Shown here piece by piece: positions 20,177 through 30,600 of a DNA stretch of 64,000 bases. Under the pieces are notes generated by a model that saw nothing but the letters and a program-made list of their open reading frames with translations, had not been told where the DNA came from and made no database searches. Numbering within the stretch: position 1 is the stretch's first letter; every line of letters starts with the position of its first letter. The position numbers and the translations under genes were made by a program. The DNA comes from Conus ventricosus (taxonomy: Eukaryota; Mollusca; Gastropoda; Neogastropoda; Conidae). Location: positions 46,328,570-46,392,569 of the forward strand of contig CM031600.1 in NCBI GenBank assembly GCA_018398815.1. Direction: 5' to 3'.

Positions 20177-23100
20177 CTGTTCACAGAAATGAACTTGACT
20201 TTAGAAAATCTTCAGGTATGCAAGCAGTGAATTCATTGCATTTGTAAAAAATCGCTGCAACACATATATATCAAGTGTCTGTCAAACTGGCTATCTTTTT
20301 TACACATTAATTACAAACCAAAACATTTAGGAACACTCTTTGATATGAAGTCATGAGTACAGTTCTTCACAACAATCAAGGACTTTCGAAGTTTCTGGTT
20401 GGTGATCAGCCCTTATGTGAAATCAGGGTTAACAGAAAAGCTGACAGTATCAGCTGCCATTATGAAGTGGCTAACGTCACGGACTTCCGGCTCGGAGGTC
20501 ATGGGTTCGATTCCCATCAGTCTTGTGAGGGATTTTTCTGCCTGACCAGCTCCTACCCTGAGTTGAGTTCGCTACGGGCTCAATTTGGACGACTGGGACC
20601 ACACAGTCAAGTTTCATCCACTAAATGGATTTGTCTCTGAGAGTGTTGCTCAAATTTCCTGATCAACATTGCAGATGTATGTATCTCTCAGGCTGGTTGA
20701 CGCTGGGATACATTATGCAAGAGAGCATAAGGTATAGCCCTGTCATGCAGATTCAGACTGGAATGGAAATCCGTAGCATCATCATCATCCTCATTCTCAT
20801 CAATCAGCATAAAAAAAAAGTCTCAAATTCTGTGTCCCTTCATGCCTGCTCTCGCGGTGAACCCAGTTTTCAATGTCCTCTCCACGCCTTAGGCCTTGGT
20901 TTGATTCGTTGAGGTCACCAGTATCTGCGAGTCCATGGGGGCTGTCGTTGCGTTGGACAAATATGGTTGTGCCCTCTGGAGGGAGAGCTCACGCCAGCTC
21001 CACAACTAAGCAATTATTGTCGTCAGCAGGGGGCTTATTAGTGTTGTCCTGCGTATGTTGGATCAAAACAGGCGCCACTGAATACCTCTGAAGTGACTCA
21101 GCAGCAGTGCAGTGTCTCCTCCAGTGGGTTGGCTCTTGACACTGACTGCTCCCTGTGGATTGCCGGTGCAGGGCTGCAGCGGGTCAGGCCGGGCTGTGGC
21201 TGTGCACGGGGGGTGTTGGAATGAGGAGTGTGGGTGCACTGCCACTGAGATGGGACAGCAATAATAAACCCCCAAAAGCGATAAGCTGATAATGAAACTG
21301 GTTTTAAAGGCTAAAAAGATTCAACATAAACAAAGATCACATAATTCTGAAAATTAAAAAAATGGCGGAGGGGAGAGGAACACTTGGCAATCAAAACGCA
21401 CCACTGGTTTAGTTTCAGTTTGACTACAAGAGTACAGCCCAACCGATCACACAAGGTCATTTCAGGGCAGTCAACAAGTTAAAATCAATCGGGATAACAT
21501 TCCTGTTATGGGGGAAAAAAACAATTTAGAACATTCAGGTGATAAACCTAGGCTGTACTGACTGCTTCTGCCATGCTATTCATTTTGTTTACCGCAATCA
21601 CAGTTGGACTCCACAGGTACTATTACCACTCAAGAACTTATCTCTAGATTTTCCTTTTTCATCACTTTTTTTTTTTTTTTTTTAATTCACCCATGTCTGC
21701 ATTTTCAAGCTAGTTTGTCGAAGGTTCAGTCAGTTCGAGAAGAAGTAAATTTTTCATCTTTTGAACAGGGATAGACAGTAAATTCAACTCAATTCTGACG
21801 GAAATGAAACAATCAATAGAAAGTAAATTCAATTAGATTCCGATGGGAACACAACAATCAGCTGAATCAAATTAATGCATCAATTGCATGCACACAGAGA
21901 ACAGATACCTACACTGATGAGCTCTCTTAAAAGTGTAAAGGTAAAAATATTTCAGCACCATATATGAGAACCTCTTTGAATAATCTCAACCAGCTGTGTC
22001 TAAAACCATCGATACACTCTCACCCTTGTGAGATGTGACAAATGCACATTTTGTCCTCTGTGTGTGTGTGTGTGTGTGTGTGTGTTTCTTTTGGTGCATT
22101 TAGATTCTTATATTCCCTTTTCTTGAGTCAAGTAACAAAAGATATTTTTCAATTTTGTCTACTCTGAGAAACCTGAATTGTTCACTGAAAATCAGCCAAA
22201 AATTTTTCAGAGTAAATTTCTTTAAGTACTGTCAAAGAAATTAACAATTCTAATATACACTGAAAAACGATACCATCAAAAAAAACTCTCTCAAGTTTAC
22301 TTGATTAAAGAGTCTGTGACGCATCTGTTTCATTGCTGCTCTGTGTGTATGTGTGTGGGTTGGCATGCCGAGTGCTGCTGTTAAAACATTGTAATTTATC
22401 CAATTGGCACATACAACTGTTTAAAACAGGACTTTTTTCATCTTGGATGACACCTTGGGACGATGTGGCAAAGCCACAAGCCAAACTGCTCAGCAGACAT
22501 GTCTCTTGGGGTGCCCAAGGGGCATGAAACCTATCAACCCTCACCCAATATCTGGAAAGACAGGGGGTTAGTTACCGCCAAGGACACAGACAAACAGAGG
22601 ACAGGACTCTGTCTGTGTCCTTGGCGGTAACTAACCCCCTCTCCTTCCAAATTTTGCTTCATTTCCCGCCCTCACTCACTCCAATAATCTTGTTAAAAAC
22701 TTAACCAAGACCTGGACAATTTGGTGATTTCTGGGCATAAGTCTGTGAGCTTCAGATGTGGATTGAGAGAGCATTTATCACCACATTAGTTAAAACATAC
22801 ATGTACGTACGACTGTTTCTTCCTTTGCCCTACAGTATTATGTGTATAGAAAATTTTGAGTGGTGAGCGGTGAGTGGACACATCATGAACGTATATGGGG
22901 AACTGAAATGAACGCAAAGGAGTCATGCCACTGGGCTGGTAAGGACGGTGAAAAGAACCACACCACTTTCACCTGAAGATCTCCTGAAGCGAAAACCCAC
23001 TGAAAAGTACACAGGTGGCATGGCTGGTGTGTGCACGTGCACTTACGCTAAAGTTGAATAGAAAAAGGTCTGTATCACTTGTGACTAGTCAGCTTTCGCA

Positions 23101-25453
23101 GCTGCTGCGTGCGAGCGTGCGTGCTTGCATGATTGCGATGTGGTTGCTGTATGTGCACATACATGTGTGTGAATGGCTCTGAAAGGCACCATCTGTTCGT
23201 GCAGCTTAAGACCAGTATAGAATCAGGCTAGGAAAACTGTTGTCAAGAGGTCACAAAAGAGGACAAATTTAAAAAAAAAAAAAAAGTTTTCATTTTATAA
23301 GAACTTACCTTTATTCTGTCCTTGTGTGATTTACCAGCTCTGTCGACAAGTTGTTCCTCAAGCTGAAGAAAAAACATTTTTAAACGTAAACTAAAAATGA
23401 GAAAAACATACACACTGCAGGTTAACTGACTTTAACCTTTTCTGATATTGTAGATGACTGAGTACCAAGATCTATACTCAAACCATCAGAACTTGCATGT
23501 TTATTGTTCTCACCGTCCGACATTTTGTGACTGTTTTAGCTTTACCATTATCCATGCATCCATCTTCTGTTTTTAAATATGAACTTATTTTTAAATGGTA
23601 TACTAAAGAAATAACGGACACAACAAAAATTTAACAGTATACAAAGAGATGCACTGTGCAAATGTGTGTGTGTGTGTGTGTGCGTGTGAATATATATGTG
23701 TGCAGGATGGGTACACATGTGGATGCAAGTCACATAAGTTAGAAAACTTGTGGAAACTGGATTTGCAACATAATATCTGTCAATATAATGAGAAAGAGAG
23801 AAAAATGGAAAGAGAAAGAGAGTGAGAGATAGACAGACAGATGGAGAGAGAGAAAAGAGGAGAGACGGAGAGTCAGAGAGAGTAACGCAAACAGACAGAT
23901 ACAGGCAGAGAGAGTGGAGGACAAGGAGAGAGAGAGAAGGTATGGGTGGATCTCTGTTCAGGAAAACTTAAGTAACTGAACTTGTTAAAACAGAGCAACT
24001 AAATCATATTTCTTTTGTATATTGCCCTTTGACCAGTTCAAGTCTACAGCCAAATATCAAGGGAAAAATATTAAACATAAAAAAAAAATTAAAAAATAAT
24101 GCAAGCTGAAATTAATTTACAAATTAACTATTTGGCAGATGATGCCTGTGCTTCAATTTGGTGTGTGTGTGTGTGTGTTGTTTTGGGTGTGTCTGTGTGT
24201 GTGCATGTGTGTGTGTGATGCATGACTAAATGTTTCCCTGTGTGTTCATGTCTACTTCTGTTCTAAAAAACCCTGAAAATGACACACAAGCTACTGACAC
24301 TCCCTTCTGAAAGTCTGGTTCAATACATATTTCCTCTAGACACATCCCGAACTCTCTTTGACTCGATACATAATGAAAAATATCAATCTTTTGTCTTACT
24401 TTCTTCCATTTTCTCTTTTCAAATGCCATTTCCGCATTGGTTCTATAGGAGATAGGACTTTGTGTTGTTGACACCATCTGCTGGTCTTGTTCCAATGCCT
24501 CCTTCAGCTTTTCCTTGCTCTTGTCCTTTTTCTTCTTCCTGGAAATGAAATGAATGAACAAATGATAATTTATGGCACTTAATCTTAGATAAGCACTACG
24601 CGCTTACAAATACAGAGAAGATTACAGAAAACATAATGAAACTACTTAGAAGATAAATATTGCAATAAGTACCATGAACCTACAAACAAGAGTGCATATA
24701 CTGACACACATCCATGCACACGTACACACACAATAAAAAATGAATTGAAACACAAACAACAAAGCTATGTTTACAATATAAATAAGTAGAATTTCTTCTT
24801 GTGTTTTAAATAAAGATTCAAAACAAAAATATGCAGTAAACAAACAGAATGCCAGAAGCACTCAGTACAGCCTAATTTTATTCACCTGAATGTTATGAAA
24901 TTTAAAAGAGCTCATAAACATTTGTTTCTAGTCCGTATGAAACATTGTGCTGGCTTGTCCTCATTTCAAGTTTCGTAGAACCGCAGTAAAGATGACAAGA
25001 AAGGTAACATGTTCTGGCAATTCTCTACCACCATTATTACATCAACTGATCAAGCCTATAAGCCACAAAGCCTGAAGCAATTGAAGCCCTGATTTGAGCA
25101 AGTAACACTAAGAATAAACCAGTAACTAAAAACTTTTGCTCTAGTGAGGGGGAAATTAAATAAACTGAGCAGTAAACTTAAAAATTCTTAAAATGATAAA
25201 TTTCACTCAGCTTTTACATTCCTAGTCTACATATATTGTAAAAAAAAAAAAAAGTCAACGGCTAAGGACCAGAACACTGCATATCCTTTCGTCTCTCTCT
25301 AAAGGTTTGAATGACTAATCCAATGTTTAATTCATCTAAAGATGTGTATGAGGACAAACACTTTAGATGAAAATATAACCTAAGTTAACTTTTGGTTACT
25401 CAGAGAACTCTGCTTTGAAAGTGACCAAAAAGACGACCACAGTTGCTAATTTA

Positions 25454-25486
<33 letters not shown>

Positions 25487-26295
25487 CTGCACAACTTTGA
25501 AGCAGAAATGAAAAACACACAGCACACAAAACATACATAAAAAAGACATCCCCCCAGAAGGATGTTCCAAGTTTGCCCATTTAATACTCTGCACATGACA
25601 CAGGAACAACTGGACTGGAGAAGTAAACAAACAAACAATAAAATTTCTTCAAAATTGTATCGGCTAGGCGATGCCTTTTTTACTTACATTTTGTGTGCTC
25701 ATAAACTGGCAACTCATAAACAGTAAACAAGTGGGGTAACTTTTGCTCCCATAAGAAAATCTAACACAGAGTAACTTTTATTCAAGACTGGCACAGCCTT
25801 TTAAACTTGAATAAACTCTGTGTTAGGTTTTCTTATGGGAGCAAAAGTTACCCCACTTGTTTACTGTTTATTGTTTACTGTTCCCTGCCTCATTTCATTT
25901 CCAATTTGGCAACTCATAATCGTTGTCTTTGTTTTGTTGTGGAAAATCACAATTTTCTTTACTTTCTGAACGTAGATGATGACATCAGATGACCAGTAAT
26001 TATGGAAATACCTCAGTCTATTCCGAGTCAGTTACTGAATGTGTGACTTTGCCATACAAATTACAACTGACCAAACTATAATAACTAAATAAGTCTTGGC
26101 GAGTGTCAAAATGTTTTAGTCTGATTTTAATGCTAAAATATAACCAAATTAAACTCACACAAAGATTTTCTGCATACTAATCGTTCTGACCAACTGTTTC
26201 ATGTACGATTCAACCAATACATACTTCTTCGAGCCATGATCAGAAACTCCTTTCAATCTCAGTCCTCCTTTCTGTACACTGTCGTACGCAGACAT
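20108..26295 (-). CDS. FAM32A: FAM32A, spliceosome exon-ligation factor (complete)
   Basis: Four minus-strand exons, 26225-26295, 24400-24538, 23309-23362 and 20108-20176, join in phase to 110 codons plus stop. FAM32A is about 112 residues in human, a metazoan protein of the post-catalytic and C* spliceosome whose C-terminal tail reaches toward the active site and helps exon ligation. Visible family features: N-terminal MSAYDSVQKGGLRLKGVSD, then a lysine-rich block (KKKKKKDKSKEK), then AEMAFEKRKWKK, then EFNRHLDSLTEHFDIPKVSW and TK at the end. All splice sites are GT-AG and no indels are seen. It is head to head with SPATA6 (ATG to ATG 427 bp), so a shared promoter is likely. Introns contain a hairpin retroposon, microsatellites and a Penelope-type palindrome. 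Confidence 0.96.
20463..21265 (+). mobile_element. Long tRNA-headed SINE, near full length (about 800 bp)
   Basis: Starts with a tRNA-like head (GTGGCTAACGTCA as a weak A box, perfect B box GGTTCGATTCC at 20504-20514). A body of about 700 bp follows that recurs at 7190-7795, 18757-18900, 52750-53045 and 63540-63910. There is no long poly-A tail. Pol III-headed elements of this length are unusual, so it may be a composite of a SINE with a second non-autonomous element. Confidence 0.75.
21431..21474 (-). mobile_element. Possible diverged mini-retroposon copy
   Basis: TACAGCCCAACCGATCACAC and the following ATTTCAGGGCAG align with the 57-bp family with roughly a quarter of positions changed. No tail and no target duplication are recognisable. 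Confidence 0.4.
22059..22085. repeat. (GT)n microsatellite
   Basis: Perfect GT tract in the intergenic or 3' intronic region of FAM32A. Confidence 0.95.
22562..22643. repeat. Palindrome of Penelope-type terminal sequence
   Basis: Near-perfect inverted arms of about 30 bp (GGGGGTTAGTTACCGCCAAG and onward) around an 18-bp centre. The same sequence starts the Penelope-type fragment at 28432, so this is a head-to-head junction of two element ends. Confidence 0.75.
23309..23362 (-). CDS. FAM32A: FAM32A exon 3
   Basis: 54 bases, LEEQLVDRAGKSHKDRIK, donor GTAAGT. Corresponds to the basic segment before the conserved tail. Confidence 0.95.
24400..24538 (-). CDS. FAM32A: FAM32A exon 2
   Basis: 139 bases, donor GTAAGA. 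Encodes the lysine-rich block, a Gln/Ser/Thr-rich linker and AEMAFEKRKWKK. Confidence 0.95.
25448..25487. repeat. (TA)n microsatellite
   Basis: TA tract in FAM32A intron 1. Confidence 0.95.
25720..25906. mobile_element. Hairpin insertion with 13-bp target duplication
   Basis: Flanked by TGGCAACTCATAA at 25707-25719 and 25907-25919. Inside, 52-bp arms (25721-25772 and 25815-25866) are near-perfect inverted repeats sharing GTGGGGTAACTTTTGCTCCC. The long duplication points to target-primed reverse transcription rather than a cut-and-paste MITE. Orientation unknown. In FAM32A intron 1. Confidence 0.8.
26225..26295 (-). CDS. FAM32A: FAM32A exon 1 with start codon
   Basis: ATG preceded by ATCAAC. 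Encodes MSAYDSVQKGGLRLKGVSD, then HGSK, and leaves in phase 2 at GTATGT. Confidence 0.95.
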
Positions 26296-26722
26296 GTTGA
26301 TCGGGAATTTACGGAAATGTGGTAGGCCTAGGTCCTGGCTTATGCGATCGGTGGATTCTGGGACGTGTTTGTGCGTTCATTTGCGAGAAGAGGCGAGACT
26401 TCAGGGTCATTTATTATGCTTTTTACAAACGAATATGAAACGTCTCACAAGACTAGCTTTTTAAAATAATTCAACAATCATGAATAAAAATGGCGTAATA
26501 TTAGTCTATCTGTCTTATCTCGTTTACAAAGAAGCATAAGAATCGGCAAAAAATAATGAGATAAAAGTCTCAAGGTCCTCCCGCGACCAACGAGAATGCG
26601 TCCCTTGCAACGGGGCGGACGGTTTTGGGACTGGCAGGGAGTTGTTGACGTGCCTTCAGTACGTCGAAGGGTACCGGAACACCGCCTTTTAGAGCTGACT
26701 TAGCCGCTCCAACTCCGGCATC
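26296..26722. promoter_or_regulatory. Divergent FAM32A/SPATA6 promoter interval
   Basis: 427 bp between the two start codons, higher in CpG than the surroundings. No TATA box at a sensible distance. Presumably a shared bidirectional promoter, by position only. Confidence 0.6.
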
Positions 26723-26770
26723 ATGCCTAGAAGAGCCTTGCGTTGCTGTGTTGAGCTGAACGTTCATGCG
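26723..26770 (+). CDS. SPATA6: SPATA6 exon 1 with start codon
   Basis: ATG in a GGCATCATGC context, 16 codons, donor GTAAGT, phase 0. Confidence 0.9.
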
Positions 26771-27539
26771 GTAAGTAAGCATTATCTGCTCTAAATTAGA
26801 ACATTTCGTTTGCATTGTGTTTTGGGTGATATATTTTCTCATTTTCGTTCCCGCCCGGTTGTGTCAGTAGCGAAGTCAAGTCGACATGACCTTGCTGTGC
26901 AAGCCCAGTCATGTTTCGGTTTAGACTCAGTGCGAAAGATGGCAATTAACCCGATAGTGCTTTTTTTTTTTTTTCTTTTTTCTTTTTTCAAGCATTAGGT
27001 TAAACTTAAAGCAAATATCACCACTGTCATACAAATTATGTTAAATGATTGTCATTGGTGCTTGTCATGCACCAATGATACTGAAGTGATAGCTTGTGCC
27101 CTGGCAAAAATATACTCAGCATCAGTTATATAAATGTGTTATGAGTATTTTTTTTTCTTTTACAAAGTAAGTTGCAATTATTTTGTTTTATTATTATTTA
27201 TTTTTGTTTTGTTTTATTTTGTTTTTGTTCACAGTCTCATCAGCTTTTTTTTCTTGCTTGAAGGAAAAGTTATTTTCAAGTGGAGACTAATGATGCAAAA
27301 AATAAAGTGATAAGTTTTAAGAAATGACACTTTAAAAGTATAGCGTTCCTGTTGTCACATTAGATCTTGGAAATTTCAGTGAAAAGTTACCAGCCTTCAA
27401 TACAGGTAGCGTAAATGAAGTTTATATTTGACTGATTTCTTTGTTGTTGTTTTTAATCATGTCCTGCAGTTCAACATATTGATTATCAGCAAATGGATCA
27501 TGACCGACTTACAGAAAAGAATGAGAAAAAGTATGTGTG

Positions 27540-27614
<75 letters not shown>

Positions 27615-30600
27615 TTTTTTCGTCTCCATTTTCCCCTGAATTGTCTATGTTGCAATATTGCAAATTTTGTGTTATTAAAGTTATAACTTTTGTGTCATTT
27701 TCTATGTTGCAATATTGCAAATTTTGTGTTATTAAAGGTAGTTGTACAAAAGATTTTTAAACTGACATTCTAGAATTGAAGTAAACTATTAAATATTTAA
27801 AGAGAAGATAGAGCAAGAATTATTAAGGGTAGTTGTACAAAAGATTTTTAAACTGACATTCTAGAATTGAAGTAAACTATTAAATATTTAAAGAGAAGAT
27901 AGAGCAAGATATATGCCACCTCCCCCTTCATGATCTCTTAGTATAATTCTGGTCTTTTCTTCTGACCTCACACAATTTACACCCCAACCCTTCCCCTTAG
28001 AAAAAGTACTTATAGTAGGTGATATTACTTTATTGCAGATATACTGTCAGTATCTAGTATATTCAAAATGAATAGAAAGTCCATTATATTGTTTAAATTC
28101 TAGTGAAGTTTTGAAGATGAATAGACACCAGTAATGATGATTCCATATTGCCTTCTTTCATTCTCGTTTTTTACAACAATGCAATATTCTGACAATGCCA
28201 AATATGAGCTGTATAATAATCTATAAGATAGTTTGTTTTTTCAGTAAATGTCAAAATAATTAATAGTTGTTATCAAAATTCACCATTTCATGTTGAAAAG
28301 GTTTGTAGCCAGTTCTAATGTATTTAATATAGTATCATCTACAGAAAAAGAAGAGTTATAGACCTTAGGCACTTTAGTTAGAAGTATACAAAATCATATA
28401 ACATATGAAGCAAAATTTGGAAAGAGAGGGGGTTAGTTACCGCCAAGGACACAGACAAACAGTACAGGACTAGACACAATGCATTTCGACCTCTTGGGTC
28501 TTCTTCAGGTGTAAACAAATAACATTTAGGACAGTGACAAGAACAACATTTATCCACTTAGCTTCACTTCTCCTGTTCGTCCCCAAGTCCAACATATGAT
28601 TTTTCAAATCAGTGTCTGAAACCAGCTCTTTATAGATAAAACTGATTCTGCATGTGAGTGTAAGAAGGAGACTTATAAGTTATATACAATTATATTTTGT
28701 ATTTTTGCAGTCATTCTTACACCTGCAAAAATGTTCTTATCTAGTATTACAAATAAGCTAGGCAACATATCATGCATCATTCAGACTTACCTACTTGAAG
28801 CATACCACTATGGTTTCAGAAAACTGAAACACTGCACATCTCAGTTTTTGTTTTATCAGATCGGTGTTTCAGCAGTGTGGTGCTGCATGCAGCATGTGAA
28901 AGGAGTAGATTTATAAGAAACCAGCTCCAGTTTTATGTATAAAACTAAATTTTATTCAGAGTATGTTTACTGTCATGAAAGCAATACCTCAGAATTGAAA
29001 TGCACCCATCTCAGCAACTAATAAAGACAACCGAAACTAGATTTTTGCAAATGTTGTTAGGAAAATGTTATCACCATTTCTTTCTAACATTAAAACCTCA
29101 GTTTGAAAATTTTGAGTCTTTTGACACCTATCCTTAATTTACACTTAGTTACAAGCAACATTTTTGTGTAAGATAGGAAGAGGGGGATGCTTAGTATATA
29201 ATAGATAGCCAGTAAAGCACATGCTTTAGCAAGTATTATTAACTCAAAGCTTGTTTTTGGCCTGTACTTGGAATCTTACAGGTGTCAGCCCCAGGTGTAT
29301 GGCTTCCCAGCAGAGAAGATGTTATACCTCAGTATCTCTATACTGGGCAACTACAAGGTCACTCGCCTGCTAACTTCAGTCTTCCCCTTCTCATACATAA
29401 AAATTCAACATTCAAAAGGTAATGCAAATTTAGGAAATTCAATGTTGTGTGTGTGCTGGTGTGTTGTGTGTGTGTATGCACGCGCACATAGTTTTGCATA
29501 TATATTTTGGTGTTGCTGCATGACACAATTTTGATTACTATAGGTGGATGCTAAGCATCACCCGTAATTTGCCACGAGTGTCTTTGGGTTTAGTTATAAA
29601 TATATATATATATTGTTTAAATATATATATATTAATAATATTTATTATTATATTATTAATATAATAATATATAATATATATAATAATAATATACATGTGA
29701 TTCCTTTTCTTCAAACACAATATCTGAAACAAAAGCTATGTATTTTAAATTGAAACAAATATTTAATGCATATAGCATAAAGTGTGTGTCACTGATATGT
29801 CGTGATGTTTGTGTGCATGTGTTTGTGATGAGTGATGTGTGTAGTGATGTTGTGGAGTGTATTTTGTTGCATAGTGCATGACATAGGATATCTGTACATA
29901 ATTACAAGGTTGATCTCTTTATATAAGGACAACATTTTCCAGTGCCCCAAAATTTGCAGTCAGTTATGCTGCTTGTAGATCATATGAACATGAAAAATCA
30001 ATGGGATTTTACCATCAACTTCGTATGATGAATTGTCATTTTTCACCATAAACTTATGTGTTTTTGATGAATAACAGTTTGCACAGTATACTTTTGTGTA
30101 GATTTACAAATGAATTTCTTTTTTCAGACATTTTACACTGCCTAGATCCTGCAGAAGTGGCTGACTATTTAGAAGGTGGGATTCATATTTTCTCATCTAG
30201 GGTCACATCTCTGTATTCTGAAGCTTGTATTTTTTTTCATACAGTCAATCGTTTGATTACCCAGTTTCAAAGACGATATGCAATTTTCTTTATTGTCACT
30301 GTATGAAATAACCTGCCATCCCATCTGTTGTAATTATTTATTGTGTTTAACATATATAATTGTAACTCAGTTTGTTGAATTGTTTAATTTTGAATGTTTA
30401 GCATTCTTTAAATGTACAATGCTTACGTCATAACAGTGTCAAAGACCTTTGGATATATGTAAAGCAGGTGGAGTGATGTGGAGTGAGGTGCAAGGTCATT
30501 TTGTTTTAGAGAATTGTTCACTATTTCATGTTCTGTCCCCAGTAGAGAATGTAAATATGCGGGTTCAAGCTCACCCCATCTTATTTTGCATGAAAACCCC

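Noticed and set aside
20464..20520. Possible tRNA gene (good B box)
   Set aside because: No tRNA cloverleaf could be drawn, and the same head recurs on a SINE body at 63540-63910.
26570..26842. 90-codon minus ORF across the divergent promoter
   Set aside because: Antisense to SPATA6 exon 1, with no family resemblance.
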